From 66-474 sp040388785 (GTDB lineage Bacteria; Pseudomonadota; Gammaproteobacteria; Xanthomonadales; Rhodanobacteraceae): a stretch of 64,000 nt of DNA. The stretch spans positions 32,713 to 96,712 of the forward strand of contig JAZKBD010000019.1 of assembly GCA_040388785.1 (NCBI GenBank), written 5' to 3'. A program made the position numbers and the translations under genes. Under the pieces are notes generated by a model. The model searched no databases and was not told the DNA's origin. It was given only the letters and a program-made list of their open reading frames with translations. The first letter of the stretch is position 1; the number at the start of each line of letters is the position of its first letter. Positions 34,356 to 43,874 of this stretch are shown here, one piece after another.

Positions 34356-35179
34356 ACGACCTCGCGCGCGAGCCGATGACCCAGGCGCCGGTCTACGCGG
34401 GCGCCGCACGGGTGCGCGCCAACCTGGTCGCGCTCGGCACCATCACCCGCCGCGAAGTGCGCCGCATGCTGCGCATCTGGACGCAGACGCTGGTGCCGCC
34501 CGCGATCTCGATGACGCTGTACTTCGTGATCTTCGGCAAGGTGATCGGCAGCCGGGTCGGGCTGATCCACGGCTTCACCTACATGCAATACATCGTGCCG
34601 GGGCTGGTGATGATGAGCATCATCAACAACAGCTACGGCAATATCACCTCGAGTTTCTTCGGTTCCAAGTTCGGGCGCTACGTCGAGGAACTGCTGGCCT
34701 CGCCCATGCCGAATTGGGTGGTGTTGCTGGGCTATGTTTCCGGCGCGGTGCTGCGCGGCGTGCTGGTGGGTATCATCGTGCTGGGCATCGCGCTGTTCTT
34801 CACCTCGCTGCACCTCGCGCACCCGCGGGTCGCGGTGACCACCGTGCTGCTGGGCTCCACGATCTTCTCGCTGGCGGGTTTCATCAACGCGACCTTTGCC
34901 AAACGCTTCGACGACATCCAGATGGTGCCGACCTTCGTGCTGACGCCGCTCAGCTATTTGGGCGGCGTGTTCTATTCGATCAGCATGCTGGGCTCGCCGT
35001 GGCGCGAGATGTCGAAGGTCAACCCGATCCTGTACATGGTCAACGCGTTCCGCTACGGCATCCTCGGCGTCGGCGACGTGCCGGTGTGGATCGCCTACGT
35101 GGTGATGCTGGCGTTCGTGGCCGGGCTGGGCGGGTTCGCATTGTGGTTGTTGCAGAAAGGCGTCGGACTTCGCTCCTGA
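34352..35179 (+). CDS. ABC-2 type exporter, permease subunit (YadH-like)
   Basis: 275 residues with six membrane segments and the ABC-2 signature region (SFFGSKFGRYVEELLASPMP, and near the end PLSYLGGVFYSISML ... NPILYMVNAFRYGILG). It pairs with the ATPase before it (ATGA overlap). The closest known pair is YadGH, also of unproven substrate. Confidence 0.9.
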   Translation: MNDLAREPMTQAPVYAGAARVRANLVALGTITRREVRRMLRIWTQTLVPPAISMTLYFVIFGKVIGSRVGLIHGFTYMQYIVPGLVMMSIINNSYGNITSSFFGSKFGRYVEELLASPMPNWVVLLGYVSGAVLRGVLVGIIVLGIALFFTSLHLAHPRVAVTTVLLGSTIFSLAGFINATFAKRFDDIQMVPTFVLTPLSYLGGVFYSISMLGSPWREMSKVNPILYMVNAFRYGILGVGDVPVWIAYVVMLAFVAGLGGFALWLLQKGVGLRS

Positions 35180-35202
35180 GCGGCGCGGCGTAAGATCGCC
35201 GC

Positions 35203-35847
35203 ATGAAGGCCGCGCTTGCCGTCGTGATCATCGCCTGCACGGTCTGGTGTGCGAGCGCGCATGCGCAGGTGTATCGCTGCACCACCGCGAGCGGCAGCGT
35301 GGGTTTCCAGGATCACGCCTGCGCCGCCGGACAAAAGCAGGCGATCCTCGACGTGCCGAGCCGTGCGCCACCGGGTTACGTACCGCCGCCGGCGGCCACT
35401 GCGCCGGACGTCGCGGCGAACAGCGCATTGCCGCCGCCCGTCGCTGCGCCACCCGCACCGCCGCCGCTGCCCGTGATGTACGAGTGCGTGGGTGCGGTGA
35501 ACGGCAAGCAATACCTGACGTCTTCGCCGCCGCCACCGTATCTCGCGCCGCTGGGCGTGATGGGTTATCCGCCGCAATCGTTGTCACAGGCGTACGGTGC
35601 GCCCGGTGGCGCGGGCGTGTCGGCGCCCGAGTTGTCGAAGCCGCGCATTGGCGGATCGCGCATCGCCACCGGCATGGCCGAAGTGCAGGATTACTGCCTG
35701 CCGGCGACGCCGGCGCAAGTGTGCGGTTACCTGCAACGCGAGTACGACGACAATCATCGCAAGCTGCGCATGGCGATGCCGCACGAGCAGCCACCGCTGG
35801 AACAGCGCGAGCGGGCGCTGCAGGACCAGCTGCGCAATTGCCGGTGA
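35203..35847 (+). CDS. DUF4124 domain periplasmic protein
   Basis: 214 residues. Signal peptide 1-21 (ending AHA), DUF4124 segment QVYRCTTASGSVGFQDHACA at 22-41, then a Pro/Ala-rich linker (about 55-95), and a C-terminal part with three Cys (YECVGAVNGKQYL, DYCLPATPAQVCGYLQREYDD). Common in xanthomonads; function unknown. It follows the exporter permease by 23 bp and may be cotranscribed. Confidence 0.75.
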   Translation: MKAALAVVIIACTVWCASAHAQVYRCTTASGSVGFQDHACAAGQKQAILDVPSRAPPGYVPPPAATAPDVAANSALPPPVAAPPAPPPLPVMYECVGAVNGKQYLTSSPPPPYLAPLGVMGYPPQSLSQAYGAPGGAGVSAPELSKPRIGGSRIATGMAEVQDYCLPATPAQVCGYLQREYDDNHRKLRMAMPHEQPPLEQRERALQDQLRNCR

Positions 35848-35880
35848 GCCGGTCGGATCGTTGCGCTGCACCGTGCGAAC

Positions 35881-35975
35881 GTAGGGCGGGTTTCAACCCG
35901 CCGGCCCAACAAGGCGGGATCAAGGCCTTTCATGGCGGGTCTAGAACCTTCAAGGCGGGTCAAGACCCGCCCTAC
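35881..35975. repeat. GTAGGGCGGGTT-type palindromic repeat
   Basis: Arms GTAGGGCGGGTTTCAACCCG (35881-35900) and the inverted GGCGGGTCAAGACCCGCCC ending in TAC (35954-35975), plus internal AAGGCGGG units at 35911 and 35951. Several alternative stems are possible. The right end contains the TAG stop codon of ogt (35972-35974). It separates two convergent genes and could serve as a terminator. Confidence 0.75.
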
Positions 35976-36475
35976 GCAGTCAATGTGAGTTCCGGCACCG
36001 GTGCGTGTTTGCGCTCGTGCGCCAGCAGCCAGCGCTTGACCGGCAGGCCACCGCCGTAGCCGACGAGATCGCCGTGACTGCCGATCACGCGATGGCAGGG
36101 CACGATGATGGCCAGCGGATTCGCGCCATTGGCGGCACCGACGGCGCGCACCGCGCGCGGCCTGCGGATGCGGTGTGCGATGTCGGCATAACTCACCGTT
36201 TCGCCGTACGGAATCGCGAGCAGCGCGCCCCACACTTCCAGTTGGAATGGCGTTCCGGAGGGACGCAGCGGCAGGTCGAAGTGCAGACGCTTGCCCGCAA
36301 AGTATTCGTCGAACTGGCGCGCGGCCGCGTGCATTTTCGATGGACTTTCCTCGGCATCCGCGGGCGGTTTCGCCAGCTTGCCGCGCTCGGGCAATCCGAC
36401 TTCGAGCAGCGCCGCGCCGTCGCCGACCAGCAGCAGCGGACCGATCGGCGTGTCGATGGCGGTGTAGAACGGCAT
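35972..36475 (-). CDS. ogt: Methylated-DNA-[protein]-cysteine S-methyltransferase
   Basis: 167 residues, the usual length. Suicide repair of O6-methylguanine in DNA. Seen: the active-site IIVPCHRVIG (Cys), the helix-turn-helix region SYADIAHRIRRPRAVRAVG, and the Asn hinge GAANGANP. ATG 36475 is separated by one base from the stop of the upstream SDR gene, so the two are cotranscribed. The stop codon lies in a repeat element. Confidence 0.92.
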   Translation of the reverse strand: MPFYTAIDTPIGPLLLVGDGAALLEVGLPERGKLAKPPADAEESPSKMHAAARQFDEYFAGKRLHFDLPLRPSGTPFQLEVWGALLAIPYGETVSYADIAHRIRRPRAVRAVGAANGANPLAIIVPCHRVIGSHGDLVGYGGGLPVKRWLLAHERKHAPVPELTLTA

Positions 36476-36476
36476 G

Positions 36477-37259
36477 TCAGAATCCGTAATGCAGAAAGCC
36501 GCCGTCCACCGCCAGCATCTGTCCGGTGATGAAGCTGGCGGCGGGCATGCACAGGAACGCGACGGCGGCGGCGACTTCCTCGGGTTCGCCAATGCGCGCC
36601 ATCGGCGTGCGGTCCAGCACTTCCTCGAGGTAATCGGCATCGGACAACGCCTCGTCGGTGCGGCGCGTGCGGATGTACCACGGTGCCACCGCGTTCACGC
36701 GAATGCCGTCGTCGGCCCATTCGCAGGCGAGATTGCGCGTCATCTGGTGCAGTGCGGCCTTGCTCATGCCGTAGCCCACGCCGGTGCGCACGTGCGTCGC
36801 ACCGGAAACCGAGCCGATGTTCACGATCGCCGCGTGGCCGTGTTGCGCGAGGCGCGGGTGCGCGAGCCTGCAAAGATCGAACGCGGCGATGCTGTTGAGG
36901 CGGAACACGCCTTCCATGTCGGCCGGCTCGCAATCGAGCGTCGGTTTCTTGATGTTGCCGCCTGCGTTGTTGACCAGCAGCGACAAGGGCACGTCGAGGT
37001 CGGCGATCCAGTCGAAGATCGCGAGGCGGTCCTCTGCGTCGCCCACGTCGGCAGCAAATATGCGCGGCTCGCTTGCCGGGAAATCCTCGCGCAATTCATC
37101 GCACACCGCGTTCAACTCGGCTTCGTCGCGCGCGACCAGCAGCGGTTGCGCGCCAAGCGCCGCCATTTCGCGCGCGCACGCAAGTCCGATGCCGCGGCTG
37201 GCGCCGGTGATCAGGCAGGTCTGGCCGTCGAGTCGCCAGCGTCCGGGGATGGCATTCAC
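36477..37259 (-). CDS. Short-chain dehydrogenase/reductase
   Basis: 260 residues of the classical SDR type: cofactor loop TGASRGIG, NNAGG, active-site Ser in NIGSVSG, YGMSK (Tyr and Lys), and the C-terminal ITGQMLAVDGGFL. It is close to the tropinone-reductase-like group. The residues after the second strand (ARDEAEL) favour NADP(H). Substrate unknown. Ogt follows after one base. Confidence 0.85.
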   Translation of the reverse strand: MNAIPGRWRLDGQTCLITGASRGIGLACAREMAALGAQPLLVARDEAELNAVCDELREDFPASEPRIFAADVGDAEDRLAIFDWIADLDVPLSLLVNNAGGNIKKPTLDCEPADMEGVFRLNSIAAFDLCRLAHPRLAQHGHAAIVNIGSVSGATHVRTGVGYGMSKAALHQMTRNLACEWADDGIRVNAVAPWYIRTRRTDEALSDADYLEEVLDRTPMARIGEPEEVAAAVAFLCMPAASFITGQMLAVDGGFLHYGF

Positions 37260-37333
37260 GCGCGGACTCCGTGGTGCGTCCTGCGCAGCTTACCAGCTTG
37301 CGCGGCGTCGTCCGCAGCGCGACACTGAGCGCC

Positions 37334-37579
37334 ATGTTCCGCGCCTTCGCCACGATTGTCTTGTTCGCGCTGCTCGCCGCATGCGCGCCGCATCCCGCGC
37401 CGGACACCGCCAGCACATCGGCGACGCCCGCTTCGGCTGCCACCAACGCGCTGGCCGGAACGCCGATGGCTGCCTACGGTCACGCCCTCAACAAGGCTAA
37501 GAACGTGCAGAACATCGTTGACGAGCAGGCGAAGAAGCAGGCCGCACAGATCGACGCGGCTACCGGATCGTCGGGCTAA
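37334..37579 (+). CDS. Small lipoprotein of unknown function
   Basis: 81 residues. Signal peptide with lipobox LLAAC, then an Ala/Thr/Pro-rich stretch and a C-terminal helical part (YGHALNKAKNVQNIVDEQAK) that could form an amphipathic helix. A family widely found in xanthomonads without assigned role. ATG 37334 is the only start giving the leader peptide. A terminator follows. Confidence 0.7.
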   Translation: MFRAFATIVLFALLAACAPHPAPDTASTSATPASAATNALAGTPMAAYGHALNKAKNVQNIVDEQAKKQAAQIDAATGSSG

Positions 37580-37584
37580 AGCAA

Positions 37585-37610
37585 AGCCCGGGCGCTTGCA
37601 CGCCCGGGCT
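37585..37610. terminator. Bidirectional terminator
   Basis: AGCCCGGGCG (37585-37594), loop CTTGCA, CGCCCGGGCT (37601-37610). On the minus strand it is followed by TTTGCTTT, so it mainly ends the OmpA-like gene; on the plus strand there is no T-run. Confidence 0.7.
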
Positions 37611-37647
37611 CGCGTTGAGCCACACGAGGTGGCGAAAGGTCGAATCG

Positions 37648-38259
37648 TCAGAACCGCACTTCGGCCTGGGCCGACAGCAAACCGGTGGACAGGTTGATGT
37701 CGTTCTTCTTGGCGCGGTAGTAGTCGTAGCCGACGCCGACGCCGAACCTGCGGCTGAAGTCATAACCCACGCCCACGCCGCCGTAATAGCCGTCGCCCGA
37801 GCGTCCGGTGCTGACCGGCGTGATGTCGCGCGTCATGCCGTGGCCGTTCCACGCATACAGACCGGTGCGCGCGGATACGTACCAGTTCGGCGTGAAGTTG
37901 TACTTGGCATTCGCGCCGGCGGTCCAGCCGTGCAGCGACGACTTGCCGGGCGCGACCACGGGGTTGGAGTTGAACACGTTCTTCGCGCGGATGTTGCCGA
38001 GATCGTTGTAGCCGATCTCGGGACCGAGCGCGAAGCCGTTGGCGAGCGCCCAGCGATAGCCGCCATCGAGTTGATAGCCGGTATCGCTGCCGCTGTTCTG
38101 GCCACTACCGAAGTAGCTGTGCCCCGCGTTTCCGTTGACGAAAAACCCGCTGTCGGCGCCGGTCGTGTTCGTCGCGTCCTGCGCGTGCGCTTCTTGAAGG
38201 AAGCTGGGTGCAGCCACGAAAACCGCGGCCATGGCAAGGACGATTGCTGTGTTGCGCAT
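37648..38259 (-). CDS. OmpA-like outer membrane beta-barrel protein
   Basis: 203 residues. Signal peptide 1-26 (cleavage after AHA), then an eight-stranded barrel pattern (FVNGNAGHSYFG, GYRWALANGFALGPEIGY, AKYNFTPNWYVSARTGLY, GVGVGYDFSRRFGVGVGYDY) ending QAEVRF with the C-terminal Phe. No OmpA peptidoglycan domain. ATG 38259 has GGAGAC nine bases upstream. Probably a surface adhesion or stability protein of the Ail/OmpX or OmpA-TM kind. Confidence 0.82.
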   Translation of the reverse strand: MRNTAIVLAMAAVFVAAPSFLQEAHAQDATNTTGADSGFFVNGNAGHSYFGSGQNSGSDTGYQLDGGYRWALANGFALGPEIGYNDLGNIRAKNVFNSNPVVAPGKSSLHGWTAGANAKYNFTPNWYVSARTGLYAWNGHGMTRDITPVSTGRSGDGYYGGVGVGYDFSRRFGVGVGYDYYRAKKNDINLSTGLLSAQAEVRF

Positions 38260-38479
38260 ATTGTTGTCTCCATCGTGGTTATTCACGCGTGCAGTGCATC
38301 CGCACGCGCTTGTCCACTGAGACTGGAGGCAATCGGCAACGTTCGTTAAGGTTTCGCTAGAGAATCAGGAAACGTTCATCGCGTGTCTGAAAACGCGAAG
38401 TGAACATGCGCGAAACTTTTCGCGCGTTCTGCAGTCACGCACGCACGATATTGCGCGCTGCGCCGGATGCACGCGCAAC

Positions 38480-40210
38480 TCACTGCAGCAATGCCGCAGT
38501 GGGCGCGCTCGAAACCGACGCCGCACTGGCGGGAGCTTTCGCGAGCCAGCCGCCGGTGAACCCGGCGCGTTCGAGTCCGCGCCGGATGTGCGGATTGCGA
38601 CGCATCACCTGCCACACGAATCCCGAGCGGTAGTTTTCGATCATCAGCAGGATCGGACCCTGGTCGATGCCGAGATATTGATTGTCGAACCAGCCTTCGC
38701 CGGGAACCATGTAGCCGCTGCGCAACGGCACGTGCAACTGGAATGTCGGATTGAACGCATCGTAGAAACCGTACGTCGAATACAACCACTTGCCGTAGCG
38801 CGCGTACATCGCGTGGATGGTGGGCAACACCAGCTCGGGCGCGAACACGATCGATGCGATCGACGCCGTCGGCGCGATGGTGCCGTCATCGCTGATGTCG
38901 CCGACGCCGGCGCCGCGCGCGAAGTAGCCGTAGAAGCGCGTGACCGTACCGTCTTCGTGGTCCCAGGTCGTGTCGCCCGGACCATCGCAGGCGGTCAGCC
39001 CCCAGATGTCGGCGCCGTAACCGACGAAACGCCCGGCGCCGGACACCGCGTATTGCTGCTGGCCGGTCACCGCGCGGCGGCTGTTCTCGAAATAGGTGAG
39101 GTCGTGCGCGCGCGTCCACGCATCCTGGATGTCGCGGAAGTCGATCCATGATTCGCTGTACTGGTGTCCGAACAGCGGCCCGAAACCGACGCGCGGCTTG
39201 CCGCTCATGAACGTGCCCCAGGTTTGCTTGTACGTCGAGGTCCACGCGTTCCATGCGTCGGGCTTGATCGCGTGGTCGGGCGAACCGAGCGCGAGGATGT
39301 AGAGCATCATCGCTTCGTTGTAGCCTTTCCAGTCCTGCGGGATGAACTTGCCGCCGGGCGTCCAGCCCATGCTGATCAGCGGCGGCCGCACCTGCGCCCA
39401 GGTCCAGTCCACGTTGGCGTAAAGTTTTTCGGCGAGCTTGCGGATCTCGCGCTCCTGCGGATTGTCCTGATCGAAATACGTCTCGTCGAACAGCACGCCC
39501 GCCATCAGCCAGGTGGTGTCGACCGTGGAGACTTCGACCCAGCGCGCATAGCGCTGGCCGCTCTGCATGTCGAGGAAATGATAGTAGAAGCCGTGGTAGC
39601 CGGCCTCGCCGTCCTCGTTCGCGCCTTGCGGCGCATCGGCGAAGAAGCGCAGCGTGGCAAGCACGCGCTCGCTCGCCTGCGCGCGCGTGATCCAGCCGCG
39701 CTCGACGCCGATCGGGTACGCCGTCAAGCCGAAGCCGACGGCGGCGATGCTGGCGAAGGGTTCCTTGCCGAGCGGCCAGTGATCGGGCACCAATCCATTT
39801 TGCGGATTCGCCGTCTGCCAGAAGAATTCGAAGGTGCGGTGCTCGATGTCATCCAGCGATGGCGCGGCAACGCCCGTGATCGCACTGGTTCGCGGCGGCA
39901 CGGCGCCGGTCGTGGCCGGCGCGGGGGTGGCGGCGATGGAGGCCGCGGGCGCGGGAGCATGGACGGAAATTGTTTTCGCGCGGGGTGCCATGAGCGATTT
40001 AAGCGGACCGTATCCGATCTTTNNNNNNNNNNCTGTCGTGCTGGCCGCGGCCGGCGCAACCTCGGCGGGTGGCGCGGCGTGTCGCGAAAGCGCCGCCGTG
40101 CCGATTCCGGCCAGCAGCACGCACAGCAGCACGACGCCCGCGCGCCGCAGCGTGCGGGGCCCGGCAAGCCATCCGGGTTTCCTGGACGAATCCGGCGCGC
40201 GCCGCTTCAT
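38480..40210 (-). CDS. GH144-like glucanase (glucoamylase-family PF10091), gap in the linker
   Basis: About 576 residues including the gap. Basic N-terminus, one membrane or signal segment (GVVLLCVLLAGIGTAAL), then an Ala/Pro linker interrupted by the 10-N gap at 40023, then the glucoamylase-type domain from HRTFEFFWQTANPQNGLVPD to FTGGWLAK. Motifs include GYHGFYYHFLDM, EVSTVDTTWLMAGVL and PEGWFDNQYLGIDQGPIL-like segments. The best characterised relatives are GH144 endo-beta-1,2-glucanases, so a role on cyclic or linear beta-1,2-glucan is plausible. Third gene of the GH39-TonB receptor-GH144 set. Confidence 0.8.
   Translation of the reverse strand: MKRRAPDSSRKPGWLAGPRTLRRAGVVLLCVLLAGIGTAALSRHAAPPAEVAPAAASTTXXXXKIGYGPLKSLMAPRAKTISVHAPAPAASIAATPAPATTGAVPPRTSAITGVAAPSLDDIEHRTFEFFWQTANPQNGLVPDHWPLGKEPFASIAAVGFGLTAYPIGVERGWITRAQASERVLATLRFFADAPQGANEDGEAGYHGFYYHFLDMQSGQRYARWVEVSTVDTTWLMAGVLFDETYFDQDNPQEREIRKLAEKLYANVDWTWAQVRPPLISMGWTPGGKFIPQDWKGYNEAMMLYILALGSPDHAIKPDAWNAWTSTYKQTWGTFMSGKPRVGFGPLFGHQYSESWIDFRDIQDAWTRAHDLTYFENSRRAVTGQQQYAVSGAGRFVGYGADIWGLTACDGPGDTTWDHEDGTVTRFYGYFARGAGVGDISDDGTIAPTASIASIVFAPELVLPTIHAMYARYGKWLYSTYGFYDAFNPTFQLHVPLRSGYMVPGEGWFDNQYLGIDQGPILLMIENYRSGFVWQVMRRNPHIRRGLERAGFTGGWLAKAPASAASVSSAPTAALLQ
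40023..40032. other. Scaffold gap (10 N)
   Basis: Ten N bases in the low-complexity linker of the glucanase gene; the frame is the same on both sides if the gap is taken as ten bases plus the flanking codon parts, but its true length is unknown. Confidence 0.95.
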
Positions 40211-40554
40211 GGCGCACGACCGCTGGCGTGGAGCCCGTGCGGGCCCCGCGCGTCAAGGCCTCCGTGCATCGAGTGGCGGTCCAGGATTGCGGCCTCCCCT
40301 GCGGCCATGCTCACCCTTTCACACCCGCGTCGCCCCCGATGCGTTCGCGTCTTTCAGGCGCCGCCATTCCGGCGAAGCCTGCTTCGTCGCGGACACATCA
40401 ACGTTCGTGTGGTCGGTGCAGGGCACCCTGGAGTCTCCCGTGCGCATGCAGCACACGCATGCAAGTTCTGCGCCGGAATGTACGCGCTGCCGATGTCAGC
40501 CGGATGCGAATTTTGTGGCGCGACGGTGGCAGAGGGTGCGAATCGCGGCACGGG
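40211..40554. other. Intergenic stretch between glucanase and TonB receptor
   Basis: 344 bp. No gene. It contains the leader of the glucanase and the end of the receptor transcript. A CATGCAGCACACGCATGC short inverted pair lies near 40444-40461; no terminator-like stem with T-run was found. Confidence 0.5.
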
Positions 40555-43500
40555 TCAGAACTTCAGGCCCATCGACACTTTGAGCGTGCGCGGATAGCCG
40601 CTGATGTCGCCGGTCGGGTTGTAGATGACGGGAATCCGGTTCATCTGGCCATTCGATCCCCAGCTCTCCAGATAAAGGGTGTAGTTGTTCCAGTTGAACG
40701 CGTTGATCAGGTCGATGCGCACGTACGCGCCGAGATTGCCGTGGATCATGAAGTTCTTGGTGGCCTGCAGGTCGATGTCGCGGTAACCGAAGATCTTGCC
40801 GCCGATCAGGAAGCGGCCGTTGCCGGGCGGGAATATGCCGACTGCTTCGTTGCCTCCGCCGTTGATCGCACCATGGTCGACGTTCGTCGCGGGCGCGCCG
40901 TAGCTGGCCAGGTTGACGTCCGGATTGGGCGTCGACAGCGTCAGCTTGGCACCCATCACGAAACCCCATGGACCATCGAACGTTGCGGTGGCGACCAGGC
41001 GATGCCGCGGCACGGTCGGTGCCGCCACGAACGGGTAATGCCCGATCGTCTCGAAATCGAACGCGTACTGGTCGGTCGGATCGATGTTGTCGTTGTTCTT
41101 GGTGGCGTGGCTGTAGGTGTACGCGATCGACGCGCCCCAGTGGGATTCGTGGGTGTACGGTTTGTCGAGCGACACCAGCAACTGGTCGAGACGCGTTTCC
41201 AGGCCGTTGTTGCCGAGGATCAGGTTGCCGAAGCCGGGCACACCGGTAGAGGCGCACCACGGCTGGCAACCATTCCGCCAGAACCCGCCGTCCGGAAAGC
41301 GGTTGCCGAGCTGGAAGACCAGGCCGTCGTAACTGCGGATGTCGACCAAGGTCACGCTGGTGTTCCATTCGCCCACCGTGTTGCGCATGCCGATGCTGAA
41401 CTGGTCGGAGTAGGGCGCCTTCAGGTTATTGATGACCATGTCGACTTCCTTGCCGAGATTGGACCCGGCGACCAGCGACTGCAGGGTCGGGATGTCGTAG
41501 TAGGCCGGGTTCCATGCGAAGCAGGTGCCGGTGCCGACGGCGCAAGGTGAATCGGGCGTATTGAAGAGCAGGGTTGGCTGCGACAGCGCCTGCTTGGTCT
41601 GTTCGACCTGCAGCGTCTCGTACAGATCACGGTCGTAGGCGCGGCCCGCGCCGCCGAAGATCACGTGCTTCTGGTCACCATTGATGTCATACGAAAAACC
41701 CAAACGGGGCTGCCACTCGTTCTTCGGCTGGCTGCGGTTGTGGCCATTGCCGATGTAGTCGGCGATGTTGATGCCGCCCTTGGCCAGGGATTGCGCGTAG
41801 GTCTGGCCGGGCGGTGCATTGGGATCCTGTCCGTAGATCGCCGCGACCACATTGGCGGGCGTCACGAAGTTGAGATACGACGGCGTCTTCTCGTAGTCGT
41901 AGCGCACACCGAGGTTCAGAGTCAGGTGATCGTTGACCGTCCAGTTGTCCTGGACGTATGCGCCGTACTGTTTGTCGGTGCTGGTGGCGACCGGGCTGAA
42001 GCCCGGCGTGGGCGAACCGAACTGCACCTGGTACGGAATGCTCTCGGTACCGGACTTGGTAACCAGGTAATTGAACAGCGCATTGCTGTCGCCGGAGTCC
42101 TGCGCGATCAGTTTCACCGATTTGTAGGAAACGCCCAGCTTCAACTCGTGGTCGCCATGCCAGTGCAGGTCATTGAAGGTCAGGTCGTCCGAGAAACCTG
42201 GTCCCTTCTGGCCCTTGTTCTGCTGGGCCAGCGGCGAGGCGCCGGTCTGGATGATCGTGCTGTTCTTGTTGTTGTCGGGCACATAAGCCGCGCCATCACC
42301 AAGGATGATCGGCGTCGGTGCGTAGAACGCGTTTTCATACGTGAACAGCAGCTTGTTGAACCACGCGTCCGCGCTGTGTTCCCAGCTCAGGTCGTAGCGC
42401 TTGTCGTTGTTGATGGTGTTGAGGCCCGCGCCCGCGGCGTTGATGCCGCCCAAGCCGCTGATCGCCGTTTCGGCGCGGTAGTGGCCGGTCAGCACCAGCC
42501 GGTCTTCATCGGTGATTTCGTAATCCAGCTTGCCGAACCAGTCGTTCTCCTTGAACGGCAGGCTCGCGGGCCCGGCAAGGGCCTGCACGCTCGCCGGCAG
42601 GTATTGCACGTAGCTGCTGACGCCGGGCACCACCACGGTCGGGCTGTCGAATTCCTTGCCCTCGTAGGCAAGGTAGAAATGCGCCTTGTCCTTGATGATC
42701 GGGCCGCCGATGTCGAAGCCGTAATCCTTCTCGTGCGAGGGGGTTTTCTTGGCGGCGTGCCGCTCGGCGGGCGTTTCCGCGCGCATCACGGTGTTGGTGA
42801 AGCTTCCGAACACATCACCGTGGAATTCGTTGGTGCCGGACTTCGTCACCGCGGTGATCGCGGCGCTGGAAAGCTGGCCGAATTCCGCGGTGTAGTTCGA
42901 CGTGATGACCTTGTACTGGTCGACCGCGAGTTGCGGGAACGGATTGCCCTGGCTCGCGAACTGGCCGGTGATGCCGCCGCCCAACACGTAGTTCTTCTGG
43001 CCGACGCCGTCGATGTAGACGTTGATGTTGCTGGACGCCTGCGCGCCCGAACTCAGGCTGGTGTTGCCGTTGGCGCTGCGGGTGAAGATCATGCCGGGCA
43101 CGATGTCCGCGAACTCGAGGAAGTTGCGCGAGGCTTCCGGCAGTTGGTTGATCTGGCGCAGCGACACGGTGTTGCCGACCTGCGAGGTTCGGGTGTCCAG
43201 CAGCGCGGAGCCGACCACTTGCACCGTCGACAGCGTTTGCGCCGAAGACGGAGCCGGCGCGGCTTGCGCCTGCGCCAGGTTCAACGTGGCGGTCGAGGCG
43301 ACCGACAAGGTCACCGTCCGTGCGGTGCCGGGACCCGCGTCGACTTGCCAGGTGCCGGGCGGCAGGCTCACCAGGATGTAACGCCCCTGCGCGTTGGCTC
43401 TGGCGGTGCGCACTTGGCCGGTGGCGGTATTGCGCGCGGTGATCTGCGCGCCGGGCGCCGCTTGCCCCTGCAAGGTGGCGTTGGCGGTCTGCGCAAATGC

Positions 43501-43587
43501 AATCGTCGGCACCGCGAGCGTTGCCGTGACCGCGCCGGCGATGAGGGCTGCCAGCAGTTGGGTTCGCACCGTCCTTGAGCCTTTCAT
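40555..43587 (-). CDS. OAR-type TonB-dependent outer membrane receptor
   Basis: 1010 residues. Signal peptide to about 32 (ending AFA), an N-terminal carboxypeptidase-regulatory-like domain (about 38-85, ITARNTATGQVRTARANAQG), a plug domain (SLRQINQLPEASRNFLEFAD), then a 22-strand barrel ending in KVSMGLKF. This is the OAR/CarboxypepD-reg receptor class, often used for oligosaccharides in Xanthomonadales. ATG 43587 has GGGAGGAG two to seven bases upstream. It lies between two glycoside hydrolase genes on the same strand. Confidence 0.9.
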   Translation of the reverse strand: MKGSRTVRTQLLAALIAGAVTATLAVPTIAFAQTANATLQGQAAPGAQITARNTATGQVRTARANAQGRYILVSLPPGTWQVDAGPGTARTVTLSVASTATLNLAQAQAAPAPSSAQTLSTVQVVGSALLDTRTSQVGNTVSLRQINQLPEASRNFLEFADIVPGMIFTRSANGNTSLSSGAQASSNINVYIDGVGQKNYVLGGGITGQFASQGNPFPQLAVDQYKVITSNYTAEFGQLSSAAITAVTKSGTNEFHGDVFGSFTNTVMRAETPAERHAAKKTPSHEKDYGFDIGGPIIKDKAHFYLAYEGKEFDSPTVVVPGVSSYVQYLPASVQALAGPASLPFKENDWFGKLDYEITDEDRLVLTGHYRAETAISGLGGINAAGAGLNTINNDKRYDLSWEHSADAWFNKLLFTYENAFYAPTPIILGDGAAYVPDNNKNSTIIQTGASPLAQQNKGQKGPGFSDDLTFNDLHWHGDHELKLGVSYKSVKLIAQDSGDSNALFNYLVTKSGTESIPYQVQFGSPTPGFSPVATSTDKQYGAYVQDNWTVNDHLTLNLGVRYDYEKTPSYLNFVTPANVVAAIYGQDPNAPPGQTYAQSLAKGGINIADYIGNGHNRSQPKNEWQPRLGFSYDINGDQKHVIFGGAGRAYDRDLYETLQVEQTKQALSQPTLLFNTPDSPCAVGTGTCFAWNPAYYDIPTLQSLVAGSNLGKEVDMVINNLKAPYSDQFSIGMRNTVGEWNTSVTLVDIRSYDGLVFQLGNRFPDGGFWRNGCQPWCASTGVPGFGNLILGNNGLETRLDQLLVSLDKPYTHESHWGASIAYTYSHATKNNDNIDPTDQYAFDFETIGHYPFVAAPTVPRHRLVATATFDGPWGFVMGAKLTLSTPNPDVNLASYGAPATNVDHGAINGGGNEAVGIFPPGNGRFLIGGKIFGYRDIDLQATKNFMIHGNLGAYVRIDLINAFNWNNYTLYLESWGSNGQMNRIPVIYNPTGDISGYPRTLKVSMGLKF

Positions 43588-43874
43588 GTCTCCTCCCGCG
43601 CACATTGAGCTGGGTCAGGTTCGCCTTCGTCGTGCTCTCCGGTGGTTCGGATGGCGTGCAGCGCCGCGGCCGCTTCGGTTGTCGCCGCGGGAAGTGCGTA
43701 TCAAAAGATGCAGGACGTGCACGCGGCGTGATGCCGATGCCGAGGTCGGCCTCGAAAGAAGCCATCAGCCACCGGCGGTCCGGCGAACGAGGGGTGCGTT
43801 GCGCGCGCTTCGCCAGGAAACAACACCGGCGCCGGCCGTTCCGTGCCGCCTCGGCCGGAGAGGCCCGGCGAGAA

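Noticed and set aside
41665..43578. A long plus-strand open frame opposite the TonB receptor
   Set aside because: Composition is that of an antisense frame in GC-rich DNA; the receptor on the other strand has signal, plug and barrel.
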